Both the position numbers and the translations under genes were made by a program. This document shows positions 39,201 through 49,815 of a stretch of 64,000 nt of DNA, piece by piece; the first letter of the stretch is position 1; every line of letters starts with the position of its first letter. The DNA lies in assembly GCA_000507305.1 (NCBI GenBank), contig DF240059.1:62001-126000 (forward strand), in the 5' to 3' direction. Source of the stretch: Breviolum minutum Mf 1.05b.01. Taxonomy: Eukaryota > Sar > Dinophyceae > Suessiales > Symbiodiniaceae. A model generated the notes under the pieces. That model saw nothing but the letters and a program-made list of their open reading frames with translations. It searched no databases and was not told where the DNA came from.

Positions 39201-41782
39201 TGATGAACACTAAAGAAGAAGTGCGTGCGTTGCGACACCAGCTGGCAAAAGTGGCTCACCTGCCATGATGATACAGTGCTGCTTTGCCATGGATTTTGTG
39301 CTGTCCAACCAAGGTCAAATCCAATGAGTTGTCCCCCGAGTCGCTGGGAGCTTGGATTCAAGATTGGCAAAGATGCGCAATCTTCACCTAGAAGTTGCCA
39401 CTAGGTCGCGTGGCACAGCAACAAGTAGCAATTCTTCTCACTGGCAATCATACCAGGCACATGATTGGGGGACGGTTTGAAGGAGAAAGTATAATATAAC
39501 ATAATGTATACGTATGTATATACATCATACATTTATAGACTTAGATTTTGGGATCTTAGTGAGTGCATGTGACTCTAGTACGAGAGGCTCAAACATCAGG
39601 TCATTCGGAAGTTTTCTTCCCCAGATGGTCCAGCTTCTGACCTTAAACTCTGAAATGTGATGCTGCATGTAGTATCTATCAACATGGGTTTCCAGATTGG
39701 ATTTGTTGGCCAGTTATCAGCCAATACCACCGAGTTGGGTGCCTCTCGCGGTTGTGCTGTTGGCGCTCATAGCATCCTGATTGAGCCAACCTGCTCAAGA
39801 AGCTATTCTTTTGTGTTTGGAGCTTGTCTCCTTTCTGCCATTTTCTGCCTGTGAGATTTCCAAAATTCTTCTATTGTGTTTTGGTTCTTGATCCGTGTTT
39901 GTGAGCAATTCGATGCAAGATCGCCATTAAGTACAATGTAATTACAACCACTGCCCTGCGTGCTTCCATCGTTCTTTGGTGAGCGTTTCAATCGCATATC
40001 CTTGGCATATTTTGCATTATGTCCACTTTTAGTGGCCACCGCTGGGCTCTGGACAGTACCGCAGTTTGGGAGTAGAATGCTACAATATGCTCAGTACGTT
40101 AAGAAGGCTCCGCTGCTTTCCTGGCTGAAAGGTATTTCCAAAGCCCCAGTTGATCCTTGAAAATGAGACAAACACAGAAAGGCAGGGCTTGGGATGACAA
40201 ACTGAATTTGTTAGTGCTGTTTGCCTGAGAGTCATTGAATCTATTTTGAACATTAGTCGAATCGAGAATTAGACATTTGAAGTGTATGTGATTTTATTTT
40301 TGGATTTGAAAGTTGTTCTGTTTAAACATTTGCTGCATGGTAGGCGAGCGCCCAAGGCCCAGAGTAGGGCTTTGGTTAGGAGCTCAGCATGTTGCATGGA
40401 GGACACGGCGAGGTGCAGACTTGCTCGAAGCACCAGACTGGCCAGACTGGTTTGCTGTATGACTCGATCAGAATCTTTAGCCAACACCCGCAACAAAATA
40501 CTGCAAGGCTTCATTGTAAGGGGGTTCCTCGCTTTGTTTACCATGCTTTATTAAAAAATGCGGCTTGTGGAAGATGATATCTGCAAACTCAAATGCCTGG
40601 CTGGTGAGCCCGGAAGTGAAATTCGAGGCAAGAAATGGACAGAAAGATGGCCGTGATGAACTCAAATCTCTCATTTTTTGCAGTCTTTTAGCCCTGACCT
40701 TTCACGGTTTGTGTGGCTTAGGTTTGATGGTTGTTGGACACTCAGTCGTTGTTTGAATCGGCACATCTTTGGATGGTTGCGGGAACTAGGCTGTGGAGCA
40801 AGAGAATGCCCTGATGGAGACGGAGGTGGAGGAGACCACAGGTCAAAAACATAAGACAATATGCGCGGCGGTGGGAGTAACAGTGACTTCTGGTGCAGAT
40901 TTTGTAAATGGACTCAATAGTCTTTGGGCCAACAGACCTGTTGAGGAGCTGCGGCGCTACCTAGAGATGGCAGAATCACGGAGGGAACAAGGCATGAAAT
41001 GCAGAAAAACTGAACTCCACTCCGCAATGTGATGCTTAGTGCCAAGATGGGGACATGGCGGGCTGAAGTTAACAAAGAATCTAAACGGTCCTTTACCAGT
41101 GCCCTTTCCTGCAGGTCACACTCCCCAACTAGAGGCTGGTGTGGCTATGCTTTCATCCTGGGAGTATTTTGTCGCAATGTTGATGGGTGCTGCTTCTCGC
41201 AGGTGGCTTTGCAGGAGTCTAGGGCTCAACTTCGTGTGTCCTTGTACCCCTGCCAAGCTTCTGCGTGATGTTCGACAGCACATTGCTTTCGCATGTTTTT
41301 TTACAAACTGTTGGACGCCCCCCACAAATCCCTTTTAGACGAGAGATGTGTTCTGCGCTGTTTCAGATTTCATGTTCAAGGCTGCCAAGTCATAGCTCTG
41401 AACTAGCCAGGCAGCAACAATTACAAAGCTCTCAGGAGATGTTGCAGCGCAAATCTGAGCAAGTAGTCACAAGAAAAATCGTTTAGTCATTCTGTGGAGC
41501 CTTTTGGCCACAGGTTTACATTGAAGCAATTCTTCTTTTCATCTGCCTTGTGCAATTTGCACAGATGTCTTTGCAAGATTGGGGGTCCAAGGTCATTGCG
41601 CGTTGGAATTCTGGAGGCGTGCCATTCACGCTGGATGGACCCATAAATCTGACCAAATTTCTCGACCAGAACCTTGCGATGAGGCGGAGAAGCAATTGGA
41701 AATCGAACTTCAAAACCGAAAGGAACTAGAAAAACACGTGCAACACATACATACAGCCAAAAATCACAAACATATTATATAA
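36300..41782 (+). CDS. Putative multi-exon coiled-coil protein (exons incomplete)
   Basis: No family is recognised, but a series of splice-bounded + strand stretches share a heptad-like, Glu/Gln/Leu-rich composition. Examples: about 36662-36720 (AHSECQRLRSALAKAEDQR); about 36833-37026 (EKRVQTNREEDQASAWQSK, then SEILKAAEEESLDRSISELE, GC donor); 38095-38148 (AGDVEEEQLVKSCGQLRQ); 38304-38391 (VLQRLEEEAVTVAQEASSN); 39179-about 39241 (LQLELMNTKEEVRALRHQ); about 40793-40841 (VEQENALMETEVEETT); about 41205-41250 (VALQESRAQLRVSL); about 41402-41462 (ELARQQQLQSSQEMLQRKSE); and 41678-41782 (DEAEKQLEIELQNRKELEKH, then stop). They could form one long structural protein of a cytoskeletal or basal-body type. 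Order and strand agree, but exon joins are not proven and two genes are possible. Confidence 0.45.
38590..38800. repeat. Degenerate GATA-rich low-complexity tract
   Basis: Many imperfect GATAGA/GACAGATAG units inside an apparent intron of the coiled-coil gene. Decayed microsatellite. Confidence 0.7.
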
Positions 41783-42630
41783 TAGCATATTATGACATTC
41801 ATATGTTTTATTATTCCATACATTATAGACTTAAATTTCTGCTAGCAAATCAAACCTGCACTGAAAAATCCAAAATATGAGAGCCACAGGCAATCCCCAG
41901 GGCGTAGAAGAAAAGACAACCCTTTTTTGCATGAAATCTGAGGATTTTTGACATATATTAATATAAACTGATCCAACTTAATGTCGGAAATTTTCTGATT
42001 CTTTCCCTCCAAATTCAAAAAGCTCGAATCCTATATTTTCAACTTCGAAATTAAAATGATATTTTTTGTTTGAAATATGATTATGTTTTTTTAAATACAG
42101 ATAAACTTACTTATTTTTCATTATCTAGTGATGTAATTTAAAGTAAATGCTTAGACATTCTTTTTTCATCTACCTGAACATATCTATTTACAATACATTT
42201 GGAATATATCAAGAATTTGCGTATGTATTAGAAGTTGTATATGCATATGATTTTTAAGATACATTTTGGTTAATTTGTTTAGGTTTGTTTTTTGATCAAA
42301 GAAATAAACAATATCTTTTTTAAAAGAATGTTTTGACAGGTTATTACATAAAATCGAAGGAGGAAATTCAAAAGCGCTTTTGGATCCTACCGATGTATGA
42401 TGGATGAGCAACTCCCACAGGGAGCCACAAATACACTTTTGGCTTTCTGCTTTTTGAAAGAGGACCTGTAAAAATTTCCGGGAAATCTTGGAACATGGAA
42501 TCGATATGCATTCCATTTTGTACAACATTTGCCGATTTTTTAAAATCAATTTTGGACAGTTTTCTTTTTTTGTGCGCATCGGGGAAACCTTTGAACTGCA
42601 TTGTTTTCCCAGAGAGCGATGCTTTATCAT
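41783..42630. other. A/T-rich spacer after last + strand gene
   Basis: Base composition falls steadily towards A/T from about 41930. An open frame on the - strand at 42184-42672 (162 codons) has no recognised motif and is probably chance. No gene supported. Confidence 0.5.
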
Positions 42631-42635
42631 TTCGA

Positions 42636-42794
42636 GGAGCATGATGAGGATGCTGAGGATGTTGAGGATCATGAGGAGAATGAGGAGGATGATAATGATG
42701 ATGAAGATGATGATGATGATGATGATGAAGATGATGAAGATGATGAAGAAGATGATGATGATGATGAAGATGAAGATGAAGATGAAGATGAAGA
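42636..42794. repeat. GAT/GAA/GAG triplet tract ending at a single N (42795)
   Basis: Imperfect triplet repeat that could read as poly-Asp/Glu. It runs directly into a lone N, which marks an uncertain base or an assembly join, and then into the A/T island. Confidence 0.9.
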
Positions 42795-42795
42795 N

Positions 42796-43430
42796 ATTAA
42801 TAAAAATAAAATAAAATAATTAATAAATATTCTATTAATTTTAATAAAATATTTTAATTTTTAATAAATATATTTTTTAATAAAAATAATTTAATATTTA
42901 ATTTTATAATATTTTTAATATTTAAATTATTAATAAATATTTTAATTTAAATTTAACTAATAATTATTATAATTAAAATTAATATTAATTAAATAAAATA
43001 TATTAAATTAATATATAAATATATAATACTAAATAATTAAATAATATAAAAATAATAATTAATAATATTATAAATTAGAAAAATATAATATTAATATAAA
43101 AAAACCCAAAAATATATAATTTATATTTATATATAATATCAATTTAATAAATAAAAATTTATAAATATATAATCTATATTTATATATCTTTATATATATC
43201 TTTATAAATAATTTATTCCAATTAATTAATATTTTTGCAAATATATATATAAATCTTTTATAATTATATTATTATTTATTATTTTATATTTAAAATATTA
43301 AACAATTTTTTTAAATAATTTTAATATTTTTCTTTATTATCCGATATTTAAAGTAATCTAAAATTCCGAAATATATTATTTAAAGTATATAAAATATAAG
43401 AAACTATTTTTTATTCTATTTTTTGCAAGC
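42796..43430. other. Extreme A/T island at the strand-switch point
   Basis: About 640 bases made almost wholly of A and T with only scattered G or C, unlike all flanking DNA. No open frame, RNA or repeat family is recognised. It sits between the last + strand exon (ends 41782) and the first - strand gene (RCC1 gene, 3' side at about 43.6 kb). Confidence 0.9.
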
Positions 43431-43567
43431 CTAGATTAAGTAGGGGTATCGCTAAAGAATATCGCTAGGGATTTTTGTGCAGATTGTAGCTATATATCTG
43501 TGTGCGTTCCCGGAAAGAGTCCCGCCATGCGAAATCGCGTCTTTTACGTGCCTCATCTCCACTAGAC

Positions 43568-43966
43568 TTAACAAGATAATGAAGCAAACCAAAATGCTGC
43601 AAATAAATCCAAAACAATTCTAGTAACAATCACTTGGTGGAATTCTTTCCCCCAAAAAGGCAAACCTAAAACACTCGCCAGACTGAAATCTTGCATCATT
43701 TTCGGCTTCACCCTTTTGCAAAGGAAGCTAGACTTGGAGACTTGGAGGGACCTATGTTTGAATGACTTTGAATGATTATGGGAAGGAGAGTATCGCATAC
43801 ACATGCAAACATTGGGAGTTTCATGTGGGCCATGGTCAATTGCCCTGGACTCAGCCATGATGCGTTGCTTGGCCGCAGGCCCCGAGTATGTCATAGGCCA
43901 TCCATAAAGGAGCCGCAGCTCAGGCAGAGCTCCAATCAACCACACCTTGCCCATTCGGCAACACAA
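43568..43966 (-). CDS. Candidate 3' exon(s) of the RCC1-repeat gene
   Basis: On the - strand downstream of the RCC1 repeats the frame reads WLIGALPELRLLYGWPMTYS and GPAAKQRIMAESRAIDHGPH. The flank of the second RCC1 copy (57.05-57.30 kb) keeps a matching block (RPAAKQRMVAESRALDNGTD), so this stretch was copied together with the repeats and is likely to be coding or otherwise conserved. The CAG|GTTTGT after HELR near 43982 could be the donor joining the two parts. Confidence 0.45.
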   Translation of the reverse strand: MCCRMGKVWLIGALPELRLLYGWPMTYSGPAAKQRIMAESRAIDHGPHETPNVCMCMRYSPSHNHSKSFKHRSLQVSKSSFLCKRVKPKMMQDFSLASVLGLPFWGKEFHQVIVTRIVLDLFAAFWFASLSC

Positions 43967-43972
43967 CTGAGA

Positions 43973-45418
43973 CTAAACAAACCTGAGTTCATGTTGAACT
44001 GCTGAACTGTCGCCACCATACCTTGCGGAACCCCAGGTAACGACAGATCCATCTTCCAGAATCGCAGCAAAGGCGCCCCCAGAAGTGGCCTGAATCTGCC
44101 GCACACCCCTGAGCTGATCCCGAACTGCAGAACTGTCACCACCATAGTCTGCATTACCCCAGGTAACCACGGATCCATCTTCCAGAATTGCGGCAAACGC
44201 CCCGTGAAAAGAGGCCTGAATCTGCTGCACGCCCTTGAGCTGATCTCGAACTGCCGAACTGTCACCGCCAGCAGAACCCCAGGTAACCACGGATCCATCT
44301 TCCAGAATCGCAGCAAAGGCACCGGTTGTGGTTTGAATCTNNNNNNNNNNNNNNNNNNNNNNNNNNNNNNNNNNNNNNNNNNNNNNNNNNNNNNTTGCCC
44401 CATCTATTTCCAGAATCGCAGCAAAGCCAGAATGAGTTGTCTGAATCTGCTGCACACCCCTGAGCTGAGCTTGAACTGCCGAACAGTCACCACCAAAGGA
44501 TGCGGAACCCCAAGTAACTACGGATCCATTTTCCAGAATCGCAGCAAAGGCCTTTTGTGAGGCTTGAACCTGCAGCACACGCTTGAGCTGATCTTGAACT
44601 GCTGAACTGTCGCCACCATACCTTGCGGAACCCCAGGTAACGACAGATCCATCTTCCAGAATCGCAGCAAAGGCAGAATCAGTTGTCCGAATCTGCCGCA
44701 CACCCTTGAGCTGATCTTTAACTGCCGAACAGTCACCACCAAAGGATGCAGAACCCCAAGTAACTACGGATCCATCTTCCAGAATCGCAGCAAAGGCCCC
44801 CTCAAAAGCGGCCTGAATCTGTTGCACGCCCCTGAGCTGATCTCGAACTGCCGAACAATCACCACCATAGCCTGGAAAACCCCAAGTAACCACAGATCCA
44901 TCTTCCAGAATCGCAGCAAAGGCCGGACCGGTGGCTTGAATCTGCCGCACACCCCTGAGCTGATCTCGAAGTGCGGAACTGTCACGGCCAACCCCTGCAT
45001 CACCCCAGATGACAACGGACCCATCTTCCAGAATCGCAGCAAAGCCATCACCAGTGGATAGAATCTGTTGCACACCCTTGAGCTGATCCTTAACTGCCGA
45101 ACTGTCACCACCGCCGCCTGGATCACCCCAGGTAACGATTGCACTATCTCCACGACACCACAAGGCAAAGGCCCTTCTTGCTGCTGCCAGTTGTGGTTGA
45201 AGTACTAGAGCTGAAAGGCACTCTCCGTCCTCTATCTCTGCTTCTTTTAAGGTTTCCTCAGGATTGTCTAGGATGCGATTCTTGGCAGTGACAAGTCTGA
45301 GGTACTTTTTCCCAAAGGCTCGTTGGGCCTTTGTCCTTACATCTTGAACTGTGGAAGAAGGCTGAAGTGACAGAAGTTCAGCATGCCCATTTGGCAAAGC
45401 TACATTTACTTGAAGCAT
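43973..45418 (-). CDS. Ubiquitin-like plus RCC1-repeat protein (HERC/UVR8-like propeller)
   Basis: RCC1 propellers act as protein-docking or exchange-factor platforms; this dinoflagellate-style family is often labelled HERC2 or UVR8 by similarity only, and no HECT domain is seen here. Residues 1-75 form a ubiquitin-like domain (LQVNVALPNGHAELLSLQPS, then TVQDVRTKAQRAFG). From about 95, repeats of about 40 residues follow, each built on VVTWG, GGDSSAV, DQLKGV, QIQA and AFAAILEDGS. About nine are visible, several nearly identical. A 54-N gap (44341-44394) falls inside the array, and the repeat next to it (ILEIDGA) is off pattern, so the copy number is not known. The start ATG has a CACAG 4 bases upstream. 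The frame stops after HELRFV; splicing to 43.6-43.97 kb is likely. First gene of the right-hand - strand block. Confidence 0.85.
   Translation of the reverse strand: MLQVNVALPNGHAELLSLQPSSTVQDVRTKAQRAFGKKYLRLVTAKNRILDNPEETLKEAEIEDGECLSALVLQPQLAAARRAFALWCRGDSAIVTWGDPGGGGDSSAVKDQLKGVQQILSTGDGFAAILEDGSVVIWGDAGVGRDSSALRDQLRGVRQIQATGPAFAAILEDGSVVTWGFPGYGGDCSAVRDQLRGVQQIQAAFEGAFAAILEDGSVVTWGSASFGGDCSAVKDQLKGVRQIRTTDSAFAAILEDGSVVTWGSARYGGDSSAVQDQLKRVLQVQASQKAFAAILENGSVVTWGSASFGGDCSAVQAQLRGVQQIQTTHSGFAAILEIDGAXXXXXXXXXXXXXXXXXXXIQTTTGAFAAILEDGSVVTWGSAGGDSSAVRDQLKGVQQIQASFHGAFAAILEDGSVVTWGNADYGGDSSAVRDQLRGVRQIQATSGGAFAAILEDGSVVTWGSARYGGDSSAVQHELRFV
44341..44394. other. Assembly gap (54 N) in RCC1 array
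   Basis: Run of N inside highly similar repeats. Its length may not reflect the real distance. Confidence 0.98.
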
Positions 45419-45596
45419 CGAGCTGTGACGTCCTCCGATCTTGATGACTCTTCACAGCATCAGCAATGAATCCAAACTTCAGACTTTGAGCCCGAGCCAA
45501 AGAATCATACTCCTCCAATCCTTTGTTCAAATCACTATTTGTTTAGACACATTGAGCCGTGCTAAAAAAGGTCTTTCATCTCGCAAGGTTGTAAGG

Positions 45597-45735
45597 AATT
45601 ACTTACGAGTACGCCCCCACTTACGCATCACTTACGCGGCCAGAGTGCCAGCTTACGCGTGGAGATTCCAGTATTTTGCTTACGCGTCAGCTTACGCTGA
45701 CTTACGCATCTCAGGGTTTTACTTACGCGCACATT
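45597..45735. repeat. CTTACG(C) heptamer array upstream of the RCC1 gene
   Basis: About eight copies of CTTACG, mostly followed by C, in about 135 bases, irregularly spaced. It lies about 180-320 bases upstream of the RCC1 gene start (- strand). On the - strand each copy reads GCGTAAG, and those preceded by A extend to GCGTAAGT, which contains a donor-like GTAAGT. It could be regulatory or a degenerate satellite. Confidence 0.75.
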
Positions 45736-46700
45736 CTTATGACCACCTCCCTTCTTGCTACATAAATGGGGGTTTGGTCAACACATCTTAACATCGTCTC
45801 AACTCTTATGACCATCATTCTTATCCTCATCCTCGTCCTCCTCATCATCATAATCATATACTAAAAGAAAGCCAAGTCAACACTTAAGTTCAGGTAGGAG
45901 TGTCGCTTTTGGGCGGGTCCCGTCACTACACACAGTTGTTTTGGGTTTCTTGACATAATTGTTAGCCGTGAAAGCGTTTCTTCATAGCGTGTTTTGACAG
46001 TGGCTTATAAATTTGTATATACTAAATATATCAAACGATGTCAATGATATCTATTGTCTGATCTTTTATTTTTATTATTATTATCATTATTATCATTATT
46101 ATTATTATCTAAACTATGATGCATTTTCATTTTTTTTGATAAACATATGGAACCATCTTTTGTTAGATTAGTACGAATTGATTTGCTGAAGTCGTGTAGC
46201 TTGTTTCCCCTGAAATATTGCGACAAGCGAATCAATGCAGTAATTTTCAAATATCCAAATGTCAAATTGGACGGAGCAAACCAAGTCTGTGCGCGTGAAA
46301 ATAGAAAGCCCTTGAAAATTGAAAAGCCCTCGAGAGTAATGTTCAATCAAAGTTAAAAATGGCCTTTCTTCCAAAACATTGAACAGGAAAACTTTGACAA
46401 CAATTACTTACATAGGTAGATCACTTTTCCAACAGAATATCAAGAACAAAAAGGACAGAACTCAGGCTTTCTTGATCCACCGAACGCCGGAACGGTGGAA
46501 AGCTTCTCAGGTTCTTAGGAGGGCCTCGGGTTTTGCAGAAATTTCATACGTAGTTGATGGCTGAAATCCGCAAAAAACCATATGATATGGATATTTTTAG
46601 CACACTTCTTCCATCTTTAATGAGCTTTCATGTCAAGATATATTCTAAGTTGAGAGCCATGGTCAATGAAAAAAATGAAGAGCTTCAAAATTTCCAACTT
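45736..46700. other. No gene recognised
   Basis: Contains a (TTA)n-like tract at about 46073-46112. Open frames on both strands lack motifs. Confidence 0.4.
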
Positions 46701-46710
46701 TCAAGTGACT

Positions 46711-48130
46711 TCAGAACTTTTGGATTGGATATGAATCAATACACCAAGTATGTACAGATTTAGCAGTTGCAAGATTCCGTTTCCAAAGAATTCCAGTTGT
46801 GAAAGGAAAGGATGGCGCCTTTGCTTCACCAGCAGCTTTTGGAATCCCCAAGTCACCACCCTCTGGGAGCATTTCTTCAGACCCTGAAGGAAGTTGACGA
46901 ATAGGAAAGTTGCACCAACCTGAAGAAACAAAACACCACTGGCTTCCATGCCACAATGCCACCAAAGCGTCAACCAAACTTCTAGACTCTAGACTTTATA
47001 TGGCTTTATGAGGCCATTGAACAAGCCTCAATTAGAGACACTTGGCTGCTTTGTTTAAACAACAATCCTCAATGCCATGATCAGAATCAAGGAAAATCTT
47101 TGCTGAAACGTTTCAAGTTGGCGTCTTGCAGTTAAGTGACTCCAACCACAGTAAAGAAAATCGCCCAGAATCCGTCCTGAGAAAGCAAAGGCGGTAGCCT
47201 TTCCCAACTTGAGCTCTTCATCAATGAGGCCATCCAACAATCCGATGTTTCTCTCACAGAAGTGTTTCATAGCTCTTCATTGTCCATCGTACAGTTTCAA
47301 AAGGCCTTTTCAACAGCTAATCCGATACACATGATCCTATCAACATCAATCATTTAATCATCTCAAACGGATCTTTAAATACACCTTAAAGTCAAGGGAC
47401 CCTACTAAAATAATAAAAATCATCAGATTTCTAGCATTTCTTTGGGTCAATTGTTTCGACACTTTTCATCTCAACATCTAGGTTCACGGACCAAATCAAT
47501 GAGCTGCTCGTTCTCGGTGTTGGCTTCTATCCTCTTACCAGTTTTGCCGACAAAGTCCAATGGATCCTCCTGCGAAACAGTTGAAACAGCCGTTTTTTGC
47601 AGATTGAAATCACAAAAGGCACTGATGGTTACAACGACTATGTACCAACAATTTACAACCTGGGCTTCCAGGCCGCATACATGGCAATGTTTGATTTACT
47701 TCCTGCATTCAATCCTTGGTTTTTCATGGATTTTCCCAAATGACTTCAATCATCTTGACCAAACTGATGCCGTAAAACACGGATGATTCATATACCCTTG
47801 GTGCCACTAAATGAGCTTCGCACGGGATGAGCTTGGACTTGCCTGGCCCAGGTTGCAGTTGAAAGCCATCCATCATTTTGTTGATATTTCATGCAGCTGA
47901 TAGACTGTCAACTCGATTTTCGCAAATTCCCAAAAGAAACACAACACTAATATTCACCAATGACTCAATGACATCAATAAGTCAGCATTTGCCATCTGCG
48001 GCGCACCACGAAGCTTGTGACGAGCTCCGTCACCAAGGCCAAACCAACCAGGAGCTGGCAGTTTTGGCGGTTTCTTCAGGAGGTTTCTATGGTTTTCCAC
48101 TCCGGTTATACCACATAAGTCGTGTTTTCA
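46711..48130 (-). CDS. Candidate exons of an unidentified - strand gene (A)
   Basis: Several open, protein-like stretches on the - strand: about 47985-48075 (hydrophobic ELLVGLALVTELVTSF-type segment); about 47465-47570 (DPLDFVGKTGKRIEANTENE, then QLIDLVREP); about 47100-47250 (GLLDGLIDEELKLGKATAFA, then FSGRILGDFLYCGWS); and about 46745-46905 (EEMLPEGGDLGIPKAAGEAK). Composition looks coding and strand use fits the block, but no family is recognised and exon joins were not solved. It may be the 3' part of the gene whose exons are described at 51.0-54.0 kb. Confidence 0.3.
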
Positions 48131-49074
48131 TAAGCAAAAATACATCAATCGATGAATCGATATCTTCTAATAAGTATACCATGATTCAAATTGAATCCTA
48201 TCCACATGTATACGTGGCATTGAAAGAAAACTCTGCCAGCGTTCGTGGCATTGAACCATTCTATTGCATGTGGCAAGAATCAGGCTTTCGAACTTGGCTG
48301 CGGACCAGCAGCAACGGAAACACTCGGCTGCGTGCCATCGTGAGAACAGAGATGCGAAAGTCAAGGCTTCAAATGCTGCACAAAATCACAGAGTCCAAGC
48401 TTCTTCTCGTCCCATGGTGCACAATAGATGGAGATAAATGGGGCACAAAAGCTGAGTACTAGAATGGATTAAATGGGGGGGGCACTGGTAGTGTGGTTGT
48501 ATGCATCTATGGATGATTGCAAATGTGAAAGTATTAACCAATCGGTCAATTAAGATCAATTAAGTATATGCGGGCTGATCTGAATATATATCTACACTAA
48601 AGTTATCCTACGCGACCTTGGCCAGCTTCGCTGTTAAAAATGACATTCGCGAACTTCACGTGTAACTCTCGCGGCGCATTAAGTGATGATCAAGCTGGAC
48701 ATTGACAAGGAACCTTGGAGTAACTGTCAGAATATTTTTGTGCGGTTGCACATTCCAAGAATACGGCAATTACATGTAATTCATTATAATTCCTTAAGGA
48801 TAAACAGTCACTTTCGCCATCTCAGAAAAAAACTTTGGCCGAGAGTGTATACCCAAGTCTCTTCGTAAATGAAGCCCCTTTTATGGACCTTTTCCATACG
48901 TCTCATATATATATATACGTATATGGGTTTTTTCCGAAATGTCTTTTCCCAGATTTGGTCGTTTGGTACTTTCTGATGGGGGCCCGCTTCTTATTCAATA
49001 CGTTTCTGATGCATGCGTCTCATCAAGACAAAATGATAAGCAGTTCTTCTTATATCTCAAAACCAATCAACGTC

Positions 49075-49405
49075 GCTTGCGCGGTGCGCTTTTGAGCTGG
49101 AGGCACATAGGTACATGAGGTTGAACTGTCTGAGGAGAGTGAAGAAAAGGAAAGAAAAGTAGCTGCTCAGAAAAAAGTAGCTCAGAGAAGAGTAGTGTTG
49201 AGAGTCAAAAAGGACATGTGGTTGCGCATGGGCACGTGGTGGCTCTGGAAGGCCGAGCTTGCGCATGAGCTTGCGCGAGCTTGCGCGAAGCTTGCGCACG
49301 ATTTTGCCCCTGGTTTGCCAAAATCATCTGCTCTCCGGTTTCTGGCACCTGCCTAGCTGAACAATCAAAACCTTGCGCGAACCTTGCGCAAACCTTGCGC
49401 TGCCT
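49075..49405. repeat. CTTGCGC heptamer array
   Basis: About eight copies of CTTGCGC: near 49077, then a cluster at 49258-49297 and another at 49372-49400. The unit differs by one base from the CTTACGC array at 45.6 kb. No gene is supported here. Confidence 0.7.
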
Positions 49406-49605
49406 TGCAGTACTACTGCATTTAGTTGGGGGCCCGCTACTAAAAGAAAATGTAAAACATGCCAACGGCACTCAAATGTCACGTTGATCCTTTTTTGCTT
49501 GCTATACCTTTTTGGAAAGTGCCCATATATACAAACATGCTACAACCTAATACAACAATTAGAGTACATGACATATCTATCATGTCATTGTATGGAGATA
49601 TCAAA

Positions 49606-49815
49606 GGCACGCATACTTGCAATAAGTGGCAAGTGGACATTGTGACTTCAGCTTCAGAGCAAGGCGAACGATGTCTGTACCGTGGCTTCTCTTGGGTCCT
49701 TCCCATGAAGTCATGGATGGCCTATCGCGACTGTTTCCATGTGATATCGTTCCAGGATCCACTGAGTTTTCCAAAAATAGTGCAACAACCAAAAAGATCC
49801 AAAAAGCAGTCACAA
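49606..49815 (-). CDS. Candidate membrane exon, - strand
   Basis: The - strand frame reads AFWIFLVVALFLENSVDPGT followed by a polar stretch (SWEGPKRSHGTDIVRLALK). One probable membrane helix. No family is recognised; the other strand is also open, so the call is weak. Confidence 0.25.

Noticed and set aside
42184-42672. 162-codon - strand open frame
   Set aside because: Low-GC region with no motif; composition is that of chance A/T-rich translation.
42601-42819. Poly-Asp/Glu frame on the + strand
   Set aside because: Triplet repeat ending at an N and then in A/T-only DNA; no flanking exon.
44041-45061. + strand open frames across the RCC1 repeats
   Set aside because: They are the complement of repeated coding DNA and show no motif of their own.
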